Shown piece by piece: positions 9,737-19,239 of a DNA stretch of 64,000 nucleotides (positions are counted from its first letter, which is position 1; the number at the start of each line of letters is the position of its first letter). Under the pieces are notes generated by a model. The model was not told where the DNA came from, searched no databases, and was given only the letters and a program-made list of their open reading frames with translations. The stretch is from Sphingorhabdus profundilacus (GTDB lineage Bacteria; Pseudomonadota; Alphaproteobacteria; Sphingomonadales; Sphingomonadaceae): NCBI RefSeq assembly GCF_009769755.1, contig NZ_SDWJ01000002.1:930001-994000 (forward strand). The letters run 5' to 3'. Made by a program: the position numbers and the translations under genes.

Positions 9737-10665
9737 CCGGCCGACTTTTTCAAAAACCAGGCGACATAGTCCCTGACGCCTGCATCAAGGTCGACCTTCC
9801 ATTCGAAACCGGCTGCTTCAAGCTTACCGGGCGCAGCGACCAGGCTGAACGGATCACCCGGCCTGCTTTGCCCGGAAAAACCGATACACGAGACGTCTCG
9901 GCCACAGGCATTTGCAGCAGTTTCGGCGATGCGACGCACGTTACCTGCATTGCCCGTGCCGGCGTTTATGACGGGCATGTCGGCCGCGGCAAATTTGCGG
10001 GCAGCCGCAAGGGCCCTTACGACATCGTCGATATGGGTCCAGTCGCGAAGCTCCTGTCCTGTGCCGCCAAGTGTTATGTGTTGCTTGTCCGCGGTAAGCT
10101 CTCCGCAAAGGTCCCACAAAAGCTGTTTGGTCAAACCGGGACCGTAAACCGAGAACAGCCGCACCACGACCACCGGTAGATCGAAGCTACCGGCCCAGCC
10201 GCGGCAGATATTTTCCATAGCAAATTTATGTGCGCCATAAGGCGAGAAAGGTGCCGTTGCCGCGTCTTCGGCAATGACTCCGCTGTGAAGGTTGCCATAA
10301 ACGGCGGCCGAGGACACGACTACGAGCCGTGGCGGCGAAGATTGTTCGCGCAACCAGTCAAGCAACATCGCCGTACCACCCACAGTTGCGGAAAAATCGC
10401 CATAGGGGTTGGCCAGACTAGTGCCGACAGAGGACCCGCCCGCCAGATGATATACCGTGGCGGGCGCGCCAGTCTGATCCGCCAGGGCGGAAAGCCCCGC
10501 TTGCGTAAGGGGTCCCTGTACCCACCCCGAGACACATTCTTTCAGGCCACATTGGTCCAGCGCCGCAAGGTCTATGCCACCGACATGATACCCCGTCGCG
10601 GCAAGATGACGAACGAGATGCCGTCCGATAAATCCAGCGGCGCCCGTGACCCAAGCGGTTGTCAT
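9733..10665 (-). CDS. NAD-dependent epimerase/dehydratase (nucleotide-sugar modifying SDR)
   Basis: 310 residues, extended SDR. Evidence: VTGAAGFIGRHLVRH Rossmann motif at the N-terminus, YHLAGGSSVG, VVSSAAVYG and YGAHKFAME (YxxxK), and VVRLFSVYGPG. It would epimerise, dehydrate or reduce an NDP-sugar for the polysaccharide. The exact reaction is unknown; similarity is general to the GalE/RmlB/WbpV class. Overlaps the methyltransferase gene upstream and GT4 downstream by 4 bp each. Confidence 0.85.
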   Translation of the reverse strand: MTTAWVTGAAGFIGRHLVRHLAATGYHVGGIDLAALDQCGLKECVSGWVQGPLTQAGLSALADQTGAPATVYHLAGGSSVGTSLANPYGDFSATVGGTAMLLDWLREQSSPPRLVVVSSAAVYGNLHSGVIAEDAATAPFSPYGAHKFAMENICRGWAGSFDLPVVVVRLFSVYGPGLTKQLLWDLCGELTADKQHITLGGTGQELRDWTHIDDVVRALAAARKFAAADMPVINAGTGNAGNVRRIAETAANACGRDVSCIGFSGQSRPGDPFSLVAAPGKLEAAGFEWKVDLDAGVRDYVAWFLKKSAG

Positions 10666-11513
10666 GCTAGCTTCCGTGCTATGAAAGATGCATGACGTCC
10701 TGGCCGTCGATCAAATTGCGATGCGAGCCTCCGGATGAGTGCTCCAATGCCAGGTAAGCTAAAAACACCAGAAATGGGCTTCCTGAACGCAGCAATTGGC
10801 ATTAGCTGCGCCGCAATCCTATGATAGATCTCGTTCGTCGACTGCGGACCATAATTGATTGGGCTCTCAAGTGAGCCGATAGTTCTCTCGAGTAGGAGGC
10901 CAGAGTCGCGAATCGCGGTCTGGTAAAAACTTAACGGATGGGCGTTTTCACCCCCATAACGATGGTGAAGTGCGTGATTGTCGAAAAACGCCGGTAGGTC
11001 AGACGGATCGGTAATAACATGCTCACGTGCTGCCACGAACGCACCGCCAGGACGAAGAACACGGTGAAATTCACGCATTGCTGCAGGCAAATCGGCGATA
11101 TGGTGTAATACCGCACGAGCGAAAATTACATCAAAGCTGCAGTCGGCGAATGGCAGCCGCTCTGACAGATTTTCTTCAACATGAATTACCAAGTCAGTTT
11201 CTTGTGAGAGCTGACGGATTGCACCGGCTCCGACAAGCATGCTGGGGTCGGGTTCAAGCGCTGTTACCGTAAATCCGTCCTTGGCTAATGCGTAGCTCGC
11301 AATGCCACGGCCAGCACCGGCATCAAGCGCGTCACCGGGGCCAGTTCCAATAATGTCACGCACGGCGAGCCATTCATTGCTTTTCCAATAGCGTTCTGCA
11401 GCGGCATTGAGCGGATCATCATAATAGGCGTCTCGAACGATTTCATCGTTGCCCGGCTGCTCACGAAACCAGCGAACGGCATCTTCCCAGCTTTCCTGTT
11501 TCACTGCGCTCAT
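10662..11513 (-). CDS. Class I SAM-dependent methyltransferase
   Basis: 283 residues. The SAM-binding motif I is ALDAGAGRGIASYALA near residue 60, followed by TALEPDPS (acidic ribose-binding residue) and a Methyltransf_11 signature FDVIFARAVLHHIAD with EFHRVLRPGGAFVA. In this operon it probably O- or N-methylates a sugar of the repeat unit or the chain end. The substrate is not known. Coupled by a 4-bp overlap to the acetyltransferase-like gene upstream. Confidence 0.88.
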   Translation of the reverse strand: MSAVKQESWEDAVRWFREQPGNDEIVRDAYYDDPLNAAAERYWKSNEWLAVRDIIGTGPGDALDAGAGRGIASYALAKDGFTVTALEPDPSMLVGAGAIRQLSQETDLVIHVEENLSERLPFADCSFDVIFARAVLHHIADLPAAMREFHRVLRPGGAFVAAREHVITDPSDLPAFFDNHALHHRYGGENAHPLSFYQTAIRDSGLLLERTIGSLESPINYGPQSTNEIYHRIAAQLMPIAAFRKPISGVFSLPGIGALIRRLASQFDRRPGRHASFIARKLA

Positions 11514-12085
11514 GCCATAGCCTCCGGCAGTGTGCGGATAACTTGGGCAGGGTTTCCTGCCACGATCGTATAGGCGGGAACATTCTTGGTAACGACGGCG
11601 CCAGCAGCGACAATCGCGCCTTCGCCGATGGTGATGCCTTTAAGAATGATTGCGTTAAACCCTATCCATGCCTTGTCGTTAATGGTCACCGGAGCAATAG
11701 TTACGTTTTGCCAATCCTTCGTGCCCTTACCCCAGTCGAGAATGTCCTTTGCGCGATCTGCCCACGCGATAGCATGAGAGTTATGATCGACTATCGTCAC
11801 ACCCCAAGAAATCACCACGTCGTCACCCAAAGAAACGCTGTCTGCTATCACGATGTTGCTGAGACCAACATAACACCGATCTCCACATTTGAATTTTGCA
11901 TTCTGTCGATCAAAGGAAATTCTCGTATTTATGATACAGTCGGATCCGAGCACCAATGTACAATCACGAACGGGACTAACCCTATCCAAACGTACTGTTG
12001 ATCGGTTGCCAACAACCAAGGCAACGCGGTTCCGTAACCGGAAACGGCCTATGAGATTGAAAGCTTCAGATAAGATTGTACTCAT
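11510..12085 (-). CDS. Hexapeptide-repeat (left-handed beta-helix) acyltransferase
   Basis: 191 residues from the ATG at 12085, which forms an ATGA overlap with the upstream glycosyltransferase stop; an in-frame TTG further upstream is less likely. The protein shows imperfect hexapeptide repeats through most of its length, with GVTIVDHNSHAI (catalytic-type His), a NDKAWIGFNAIILKG stretch and the typical C-terminal IVAAGAVVTKNVPA and VAGNPAQVIR. It resembles WcaF/LacA-type O-acetyltransferases and probably acetylates a sugar of the repeat unit from acetyl-CoA. Confidence 0.88.
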   Translation of the reverse strand: MSTILSEAFNLIGRFRLRNRVALVVGNRSTVRLDRVSPVRDCTLVLGSDCIINTRISFDRQNAKFKCGDRCYVGLSNIVIADSVSLGDDVVISWGVTIVDHNSHAIAWADRAKDILDWGKGTKDWQNVTIAPVTINDKAWIGFNAIILKGITIGEGAIVAAGAVVTKNVPAYTIVAGNPAQVIRTLPEAMA

Positions 12086-13167
12086 GCCACGATCTCTTGA
12101 AACCGATTCCACTGAAAAGCCTTTGAATAGCGTTCGGCAATCAATTTATGGCCTGTCTCGGCAACTTTCAGGCGCTCTGCCGGGTTATCGATCATGTTGC
12201 GAATACAATTTACCGCATCGGTGGGTGTGGCATAGGTCCGGAAATGCAGATTTTCAATCATTTCATCCGGATATCTGCCTGCATCGGTCACAAGTGCTGC
12301 GCCACAGCCCAATGCTTCCCACACTCGCATATTACCCCGATCAGGACCCGCCATATCTACTGCCCCGTTTACAACAATTTTTGAATTGCCGATTGCGGTG
12401 AGTAGTTCTCTGCCAAAAATCGCATCGGTCGCTACCGCTCTTATATTGACGCTTCGACGATGTTTGGCGAGGGGACCAATCCATCCGAGTGGAGTTTCAG
12501 CCAGTTTTGTAAGACGCCCCCGGTCCAAATGCATAACTATGTTCCATTCGTTCCGCATAGCAGCGACGAGTTCCAACATTTTCGCACGGTTTTTATGGTG
12601 CCGCGAATAGCCTCCCACGAACAGCACATCGATTGGCCGATCGGTTTGTGCAGCGTAAAAATTCATTTCTGGATCATGTGCGGGTGCGAAGTATTCTGCT
12701 CTGACGCCTCGTGCTCTATAGCCTTCAAGTATTGTCGGGAAGTTGTTGACAATAATGTCATGCGTAAGGAATTGTCCGCCATCTGAAGGAGCGGCCCGCC
12801 AAGCCACCGTCCTGCGTACACAGCCCGGCAGTCTTTTCAAAAACAGGTCGCCGTAACGCATAGGATCGGAATTATAGAATATTTCTGTGTTATGGTGCTC
12901 GATCTGCGCTAACAGGATCTCATCTAGCGGCGTGTCGGATTTCAGACCCTGATCACGCGCCCAGAGCCGTTGGGTATGTTCATCGTTGCCGTTTGTGAAA
13001 AAGCAGATTGGATCATGTTCCAGAACTGGTTTGAGGATATGTGCAGCGCCATATCTGTCACTTAAAAATGCAAGGACGGCGTCGTCAAAAGTCGCTGCAT
13101 TTTTTGTGAGATCCTTCAGAAAGGGCTGATAGGCGGGGTAAATACCGCTGTTTTGGAAAACGCGCAT
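12082..13167 (-). CDS. CgeB-like GT-B glycosyltransferase
   Basis: 361 residues. The second half has the GT-B pattern: DVLFVGGYSRHHKNRAKML near residue 180 and NMRVWEALGCGAALVTDAGRYP near 283, followed by YATPTDAVNCIRNMID. This matches Glyco_trans_1_2/CgeB-type transferases. The N-terminal half contains little recognisable sequence. It probably acts on the undecaprenyl-linked repeat unit. It starts 6 bp after the polymerase gene stop. Confidence 0.75.
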   Translation of the reverse strand: MRVFQNSGIYPAYQPFLKDLTKNAATFDDAVLAFLSDRYGAAHILKPVLEHDPICFFTNGNDEHTQRLWARDQGLKSDTPLDEILLAQIEHHNTEIFYNSDPMRYGDLFLKRLPGCVRRTVAWRAAPSDGGQFLTHDIIVNNFPTILEGYRARGVRAEYFAPAHDPEMNFYAAQTDRPIDVLFVGGYSRHHKNRAKMLELVAAMRNEWNIVMHLDRGRLTKLAETPLGWIGPLAKHRRSVNIRAVATDAIFGRELLTAIGNSKIVVNGAVDMAGPDRGNMRVWEALGCGAALVTDAGRYPDEMIENLHFRTYATPTDAVNCIRNMIDNPAERLKVAETGHKLIAERYSKAFQWNRFQEIVA

Positions 13168-13173
13168 ATTGAT

Positions 13174-14523
13174 TTAATCTCGCCGCAAAGGCGCAAAACT
13201 CACCAAGGCAATTAACAAAATTCCGCCCCCGGTGATCAATGAAGTAAGGATACTTGTATTAGCCATTGAAAGAATGAACCCGGTACCAGCGGCCACCATA
13301 AGCATGGTGCGCTCGGGCTGAATAAAGCGAGATAATAAACGTAGAATCAGAGCGCTGGCCGCACTTACAACTGGGACACCTGCAACGCCGAGCGCCGCTA
13401 CGCCGTCAGTAGCCAGAAAATTGGCATTCAATTCGCCGATGTCGCGCGCCGCCGACGGAATGAGCGTTAGCATAACAGCCTGACCCACGCTTAAATCGCC
13501 ATATGGGTATTGAACGAATAATGAAATGATGTTGTTATTGGAATAATATGTCAGCGGATAAAGGGCAAAAAACTGCTCATACACTCCGAAAATAGCCCCT
13601 GAAATCAGCAATGTGCGCAGGTACACCAGAGTCACAATATTGTTAACCCCTCCACCAATCGGATCATAGTTTGCAAGAAAAGGAGCGGTCACGGCAATGA
13701 TTATTAGCAGTCCAATCAAGAACAAATTTGCTCGCATATGACCTAGCTTGTCGGCCAAGAAGTAGGCCCCAATGACAAATATCGGCGAAAGTAGAACGGC
13801 ACGTGCCGCCAATGTCCCAAAGAGGAAAACTTGAGAAAAGATGCCAATCCCGGCCAACCAGTATCGCCGTGTGTAAAGGCCTGCAGCGATCAAGAAGGGA
13901 TCAATAGCACTTGCAAGTAACGCCAGAGCATATCTCACTGCCGTAAAGGCAGACTCTGCACCAGCAAAGCGTTGAGTATAGATGTCATCGAGACTCACGA
14001 ACTGGATTGCCTGTCCAAAGCTGTAAATGATGAAGACCATCGAAATGGTCCAGATTGCCGCCAATCCTCCCCAAAAAATCTGCGGCGGAATGGGCTTTAT
14101 ATTAATACGCCTTACTTCTCCTCGGGAAAGCACCAGAAACAGAACGCATCCGACAAATGTCGTTCCGAATATCTGCAACAGGCGGTCGAGATCGGATGAA
14201 AACTGCATGACCGGAACAATCAGGCACGGCAAATAAACTAGAATATAGAGAAACCAGGCCGTGCATTCTGCAAACGTCTTGGGTCGTGTGCTGAGTAGGA
14301 CGGAGGGGAATGCGGCAATCACACAAGCTCCGTAAAGCAACCTGTTATCGGTTAACCGGTATGTAAACCCGAAATAGGCCCAGGAAAGCGAGAGCACTTC
14401 GTAAGCATAGCAAAGGACAATTGCATAGATAAGAGAAGCGCCAAAACGGAAAGCGGCTTCGCTGAATGCGGAGCTGTTCAGTTTGGTCATGTCCCGGTTG
14501 ATGTTTTTCGCGCCAGACATCAT
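13174..14523 (-). CDS. Wzy-like O-antigen/EPS repeat-unit polymerase
   Basis: 449 residues from the ATG at 14523, which overlaps the asnB stop in an ATGA. At least ten hydrophobic segments run through the protein, with one long loop containing the YEQFFALYPLTYYSNN region. It lacks the O-antigen ligase hallmarks seen in the two left-hand paralogues. Length, topology and position next to the flippase suggest an oligosaccharide repeat unit polymerase, a fast-evolving group, so the assignment rests on topology and context rather than on motifs. Confidence 0.65.
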   Translation of the reverse strand: MMSGAKNINRDMTKLNSSAFSEAAFRFGASLIYAIVLCYAYEVLSLSWAYFGFTYRLTDNRLLYGACVIAAFPSVLLSTRPKTFAECTAWFLYILVYLPCLIVPVMQFSSDLDRLLQIFGTTFVGCVLFLVLSRGEVRRINIKPIPPQIFWGGLAAIWTISMVFIIYSFGQAIQFVSLDDIYTQRFAGAESAFTAVRYALALLASAIDPFLIAAGLYTRRYWLAGIGIFSQVFLFGTLAARAVLLSPIFVIGAYFLADKLGHMRANLFLIGLLIIIAVTAPFLANYDPIGGGVNNIVTLVYLRTLLISGAIFGVYEQFFALYPLTYYSNNNIISLFVQYPYGDLSVGQAVMLTLIPSAARDIGELNANFLATDGVAALGVAGVPVVSAASALILRLLSRFIQPERTMLMVAAGTGFILSMANTSILTSLITGGGILLIALVSFAPLRRD

Positions 14524-16364
14524 GGGCACCTGTGATCCAGATACCATTTCATATTTATATAAGGCCACAGACGACCGACCGATGTCCAGTCCCAGGCCCC
14601 TTGCGCTGTCAGCTGCGTTATACGGGATTTCAGGGCATGCCTGTCAACGATCTGGTCAAATGCGTCATGGGGTGTGGACAGCAATCGTTGCGCCCAGTGT
14701 CCGAGCGACCCTTTCATCCACGCCGGCATTTGCGAATTGAACCCGACTTTCCGGGTTGATGTGCGGATTGTCTCCGGCATAATTCCTGCCAGCGCGGTGC
14801 GTGCGACAAGTTTGGAATGGGTATCATCTGTTTTCATCTTCTGGGGTAAGGCCATCACATAGGTTGCAAGCCGCCAGTCCATGAACGGCATTCGAACTTC
14901 TACTCCATGCGCCATTGATAGACGATCAAAGTTACGCAGGATAGTGGGCAGTATGCTGCCATTGAACATGGCGTATAGTCGCCGGTCAAGCCCAGAATAA
15001 TATTCCGGCAGGGCGTCACCATAAGCCGCGATCGGTAAACGCGGTGGAGGTGTCAGACGGTGCTGGCGCAAATAATAGCTTTGGCCAAAACGCAATGCGG
15101 CTAGCTTTGCAACATCGCTCGCCAACGGGCCGACGCCACCGTTTCCAGCACGGTCACCGATCAGATTGCGCAAGGCAAATGCTATATTCTGGCCACCTTG
15201 GCGATAACCGCCCATCAATTCGTCTGCGCCATGGCCATCAAGGGTGACCCGGACGCCGCTTCGTCTCACTTCCTGATAAATGCGCCAGGGCGAGGTGGGC
15301 AGGCTGATATATACATCATCGAGCGCATCCAGCACAGGATCGACGAAATCCTCGCCGTCGTCGCCACCCAGATCGAAGAAGTGCGGGGTGATCCCTGCAT
15401 GCTGGGCCGCTTGCGTTGCCTCGGGCGTTTCATCATGCGGCTGGCCGGTAAATGTAGCGACGAAGGCGTGGCGCCAGTCTCTGCTTTCCCGTTCATGCCC
15501 TCCGCCCAGACCCGCTATATGGGCCATCGCCGACACGACTGCGGTGGAATCAAAGCCGCCGGAAAGACAGCTGCCGATGGCAACGTCGCTGCGCATGCGG
15601 AGCCGGGTGGAATCAAAGAAAAGCTCACGGAAACGGTCCGCCGCTTCGTGCATATTTGCAGGTGTTTCAGTCTCGAGATGATCCGCTGCAACCCACCATC
15701 GCGTCAGTTCAAGCTGACCTTGCGCCCATTTCGCGGAATGGCCACCGGGCAGGCGACGAATGCCCTGATGCAGGGTATGTTCTGAACCCTCAACACCGAA
15801 GGGATCGAACAGCAGACGCTGGGCCACCTCCATCGCCGGGGAGGTGTCGACCCAGGGGATTTCCAGCAGGGCCCTGATCTCGGACGCAAAAGCGAGCTTT
15901 GTGCCGGAATGCGCATAAAGCAGCGGTTTGATGCCGAAGCGGTCCCTTGCGAAAAAGATCGAGCCATCCGCGTTATCCCGGATCGCAAGTGCCCACATCC
16001 CGTTAAGTCGGTTCAGCATCGCCGGACCCCAGGCGATGTATCCATTAAGCAGAACTTCGGTGTCGCCCTCGGTTCTGAACACATAGCCCTTTGCGGCAAG
16101 CTCGGCGCGCAATTCCAGAAAGTTGAAGATCTCGCCGTTGAATATGATCGTGTAGCGGCCGTCGTCGCTGACGAAAGGCTGATCGGATCGTGCATCGGCG
16201 TCGATGATCGCCAGACGGGTATGAACAAAGCCGCAGCTACGGTCATGCGAAACCCATGTCTGTTGTCCGTCCGGACCACGATGCGCCAGCCGCCGCCCCA
16301 AATGTGCCAGCAGCTTTTCGTTGATCGGCTCGCTGCCTCCCAGGATACCCGCTATGCCACACAT
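14520..16364 (-). CDS. asnB: Glutamine-dependent asparagine synthase-like amidotransferase
   Basis: 614 residues from ATG 16364, chosen because MCGIAGI exposes the class II nucleophile Cys2 after Met removal; the 63 residues in frame upstream are spurious. The N-terminal glutaminase domain (about 1-200) carries HRGPDGQQTW and NGEIFNF; the synthetase domain has the PP-loop SCLSGGFDST and DGHGADELMGG. It hydrolyses glutamine and adenylates a carboxylate to form an amide. In polysaccharide loci such proteins (WbpS-like) amidate uronic acids, which fits the WbpB/D/E-like genes of this operon. Confidence 0.9.
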   Translation of the reverse strand: MCGIAGILGGSEPINEKLLAHLGRRLAHRGPDGQQTWVSHDRSCGFVHTRLAIIDADARSDQPFVSDDGRYTIIFNGEIFNFLELRAELAAKGYVFRTEGDTEVLLNGYIAWGPAMLNRLNGMWALAIRDNADGSIFFARDRFGIKPLLYAHSGTKLAFASEIRALLEIPWVDTSPAMEVAQRLLFDPFGVEGSEHTLHQGIRRLPGGHSAKWAQGQLELTRWWVAADHLETETPANMHEAADRFRELFFDSTRLRMRSDVAIGSCLSGGFDSTAVVSAMAHIAGLGGGHERESRDWRHAFVATFTGQPHDETPEATQAAQHAGITPHFFDLGGDDGEDFVDPVLDALDDVYISLPTSPWRIYQEVRRSGVRVTLDGHGADELMGGYRQGGQNIAFALRNLIGDRAGNGGVGPLASDVAKLAALRFGQSYYLRQHRLTPPPRLPIAAYGDALPEYYSGLDRRLYAMFNGSILPTILRNFDRLSMAHGVEVRMPFMDWRLATYVMALPQKMKTDDTHSKLVARTALAGIMPETIRTSTRKVGFNSQMPAWMKGSLGHWAQRLLSTPHDAFDQIVDRHALKSRITQLTAQGAWDWTSVGRLWPYINMKWYLDHRCP

Positions 16365-16366
16365 GT

Positions 16367-17641
16367 TCAGGTACCCGATCTCTCTGCCAAGGTCGTCGCA
16401 CTCCGCAGCTTTGCTATACACATGAAAACAAATACAAATCCTAGAATGGCAACGATCGAAGCATGCATCGCGACGGCTGTATAGAGATCCAGTCCAAACG
16501 CAACAACAGCAATCCAGGCGCCGCCCATGGCGACTGACCAACCCACATCCCAAATCGACTGCAACCTGAATTCACGCATCGCAACCAGCGTCTGATTGAC
16601 AATGCCCGTCACAAACGCTGCCGCATATCCAAAAATCATGACCCCCGCGATCAGGATCGCCGGCTCCCAACCCGGGCCGAATATCAGATGAAACGAATAA
16701 GGCAGGAACAGCTGGAGTATGACGGCCCCCGCTCCCGCAACGACGGCGCTCATAATCACGATACGGAGCAGTATAGCCAACGCGGCATGATAATCTTGCG
16801 CGCGGAGATGCACCGTGATGCGGCCCAGAAAGACCTGGCTTCCCGCGCCCACAATCATAGCGACGGGGACACCGATAGCGCGATCAACCAGACTGAACTG
16901 CCCCGCCGCCGCCGCACCAAAAACATGAAAAATCATAAAGGGCGTCAGCATGGCGCCAGCGGAATTCGCCAAAGCCCCCGGCAACGAAACTGTAACTAAA
17001 TCGCGGTGCCGCCTCACAAAGGGAATGAGACCCCGAATAGTGGCTGCGGTGTCACCCATGGCAGCCTTTGAACGCAGTGTAATAATTCCGTAAGCCGCCG
17101 CTGCGATACGACCTGCCACATCTGCAAGGATTATCCCTATTATTGATGGGTTTATTGCTGCCATAGCCAAGGCGACTACCGCATAGATTCCTACCTGCCC
17201 AAATTTTAGAAACGCAAGCCGGTTGAAGTCCTGTTCCCGGATCAACATGTAGGATGCGATCAGCATGAAGCCGTTTCCGATCAAACCTAATCCGAACAAC
17301 CATATCGGTATTTCAGGTCCGAACCCAAGACCTGTAAGCAACATCAAGAAACCAGAAACTGCTATGCCTACAACGATCACAAGTATCGCAAGAGACGCGA
17401 TGAGGTGAGGGAGATCTTCTTCTGAGGAAGACACCAACGTCAGTTCTATTCTTAATGCAATACCGACGGTACAAAATACCAGGAGTGACAAATATAGCTG
17501 GAATACGCCGAATGCCTCAGGCGCGAAGGCACGCGCCAAGACAGGCAGGATTAGCAATCCTAATGCCTGTGCGCCTGCTGTCCCGGACATTACCGTAAGT
17601 AAGTCACGGACAACGGACCTTTGGTGTGCCGGCGTGATCAT
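16367..17641 (-). CDS. Wzx-type lipid-linked oligosaccharide flippase
   Basis: 424 residues with about twelve membrane segments. It starts with RDLLTVMSGTAGAQALGLLILPVLAR-like sequence typical of the polysaccharide biosynthesis/MATE superfamily, and has APEAFGVFQLYLS near residue 38. The product should flip the undecaprenyl-diphosphate repeat unit to the periplasm. It is 2 bp upstream of asnB and 9 bp downstream of the wbpE-like gene. Confidence 0.85.
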   Translation of the reverse strand: MITPAHQRSVVRDLLTVMSGTAGAQALGLLILPVLARAFAPEAFGVFQLYLSLLVFCTVGIALRIELTLVSSSEEDLPHLIASLAILVIVVGIAVSGFLMLLTGLGFGPEIPIWLFGLGLIGNGFMLIASYMLIREQDFNRLAFLKFGQVGIYAVVALAMAAINPSIIGIILADVAGRIAAAAYGIITLRSKAAMGDTAATIRGLIPFVRRHRDLVTVSLPGALANSAGAMLTPFMIFHVFGAAAAGQFSLVDRAIGVPVAMIVGAGSQVFLGRITVHLRAQDYHAALAILLRIVIMSAVVAGAGAVILQLFLPYSFHLIFGPGWEPAILIAGVMIFGYAAAFVTGIVNQTLVAMREFRLQSIWDVGWSVAMGGAWIAVVAFGLDLYTAVAMHASIVAILGFVFVFMCIAKLRSATTLAERSGT

Positions 17642-17650
17642 AAAGAAAAA

Positions 17651-18754
17651 CTAAGCAACAGCATCCCGTACGGCCGCAACGACAATGTCCTGCTGATGCT
17701 CTGTCAATTCGGAGTAGATTGGTAAAGACAGGATACGGTTTTGCAGCCGGGATGCTTCCGGAAAATCTTCATCTCTATGACCCAAATGAGCGTAGGCGGG
17801 AAGAAATGGCAGCGCTCGCTTGTAGTTTACGACAGTTGGCACTCCCTTTGATTTCAGTGTTTCAGCAAGCGCATCACGATCTTCGCTCTCAATGACGTAG
17901 AGGTGATAGACATGTTCGCGTCCTTCGACCTCGCGCGGCGTCACAATCTCCGGAATGTCCGCCAACATCTTGTCATATCGTTTGGCTACCGAGCGACGAC
18001 GGGTCGTCCATTCGGCCAGATGTGGCAATTTAACCCGTAATATGGCGGCCTGCAGTCCATCGAGTCTCGAATTTATGCCTTCAATCTCATGCTCACCTTT
18101 GATCAAGCCGCCATGCCGGGCAAAACACGCCATAAGACGGGCGAGTGCAGGATCATCGGTTGTAATTGCGCCAGCATCTCCCATCGCACCCAAATTTTTG
18201 CCAGGATAGAAGGACCAGGTAGCAATATCACCGAAGCGTCCGGCCATTTTTCCTCCAACCGTGGCAAGATGAGCTTGCGCGCAGTCTTCGATAACCCAGA
18301 GATTATGCTTATGGGCAACAGACATTAGCGCTGGCATATCTGCCATCTGACCATAAAGGTGCACCGGAATTATCCCGACCGTACGGCCTGTAATTTTTTC
18401 GGAAATTTTGGAAACGTCGATTGTCGATGTGACAGGGTCGATATCGACGAAAATCGGTTTCGCTCCATGTTGCCCGATTGTTTCCGATGTTGAAATCCAG
18501 CTTTGCGCGGTCGTAATGACTTCGTCACCGGCCTTTATGCCCAAAGCTCTCATCGCAATATACAGGGCATCGGTACCGTTCGCACAGGAGACCGTATGCT
18601 CGGCTTCCATCAGCTGCGAATACTCTGCTTCGAATGCCTCTACATCAGGTCCGCGCACAAAGCTACTGTTCGCGATAGTGCGTGCGATTGCCTCATCAAT
18701 TTGGTCCTTTAACGACAAGTATTGGGCATGCAGATCAACAAAAGGAATGGTCAT
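17651..18754 (-). CDS. wbpE: DegT/DnrJ/EryC1/StrS aminotransferase, WbpE/WlbC-like
   Basis: 367 residues, PLP-dependent sugar aminotransferase. The N-terminal IPFVDLHAQYLSLKDQID is highly typical of WbpE. CANGTDALYIAMRALGI and WVIEDCAQAHLA bind the cofactor, and SFYPGKNLGAMGDAG holds the Schiff-base Lys186. In the WbpA/B/E/D pathway it aminates UDP-3-keto-GlcNAcA to the 3-amino sugar using glutamate. The WbpB- and WbpD-like genes lie immediately upstream in transcription order. Confidence 0.9.
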   Translation of the reverse strand: MTIPFVDLHAQYLSLKDQIDEAIARTIANSSFVRGPDVEAFEAEYSQLMEAEHTVSCANGTDALYIAMRALGIKAGDEVITTAQSWISTSETIGQHGAKPIFVDIDPVTSTIDVSKISEKITGRTVGIIPVHLYGQMADMPALMSVAHKHNLWVIEDCAQAHLATVGGKMAGRFGDIATWSFYPGKNLGAMGDAGAITTDDPALARLMACFARHGGLIKGEHEIEGINSRLDGLQAAILRVKLPHLAEWTTRRRSVAKRYDKMLADIPEIVTPREVEGREHVYHLYVIESEDRDALAETLKSKGVPTVVNYKRALPFLPAYAHLGHRDEDFPEASRLQNRILSLPIYSELTEHQQDIVVAAVRDAVA

Positions 18755-18771
18755 CAGATCTCCGTTGGTTT

Positions 18772-19239
18772 TTAAATTACTGATCGCAAATATCGAGCCG
18801 GGTTGCCGGCATAAATACCAGGTTTTGTGATGGATTTTGTAACAACGGATCCTGCGCCGATAACGACGTCATCACAAATTTCGACGGGCATTATCGTCGC
18901 ATTCGATCCAATCGAAACGCGGTCGCCAATGACAGTGTTTTCCCACTTTGTTACGTCACCACGGGCTGGGCCGCCGCTGGCAAATCGGTCATTAACAAAC
19001 ACTACGCCGTGGCCCACAAAGCAATCGTCCCCGATTTTGACAAGTTCGCACACGAAACTGTGACTTTGAACGCGCGTCCGGGTACCGATTGAAACGCCTT
19101 TCTGTATTTCACAAAAAGGCCCGACAAATACATCTTCGCCCAGTGAGCATTCGTAGACGTTTGCAGGTTCGACAATTTTGACACCTGGACCGGACTCAAC
19201 GTCTCGTATCATGGCTGCAAATAATGTTATCTGACTCAT
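18772..19239 (-). CDS. wbpD: UDP-sugar 3-N-acetyltransferase, WbpD/WlbB-like
   Basis: 155 residues of hexapeptide repeats: GPFCEIQKGVSIGTRT, VGHGVVFVNDRFA (the family-typical His/Asn segment) and VVIGAGSVVTKSI with a terminal YAGNPARYLR. WbpD/WlbB enzymes acetylate UDP-GlcNAc(3N)A at N3 to give the 2,3-diacetamido uronic acid. The start overlaps the stop of the WbpB-like gene by 4 bp. An internal Met10 is an alternative start. Confidence 0.9.
   Translation of the reverse strand: MSQITLFAAMIRDVESGPGVKIVEPANVYECSLGEDVFVGPFCEIQKGVSIGTRTRVQSHSFVCELVKIGDDCFVGHGVVFVNDRFASGGPARGDVTKWENTVIGDRVSIGSNATIMPVEICDDVVIGAGSVVTKSITKPGIYAGNPARYLRSVI

Noticed and set aside
8900-9769. 289-residue plus-strand frame opposite the GT4 gene
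   Set aside because: A shadow of a high-GC real gene; no domain recognised.
16365-16553. N-terminal extension of the AsnB protein
   Set aside because: It would bury Cys2, which must be exposed for glutaminase activity, and it overlaps the wzx gene.
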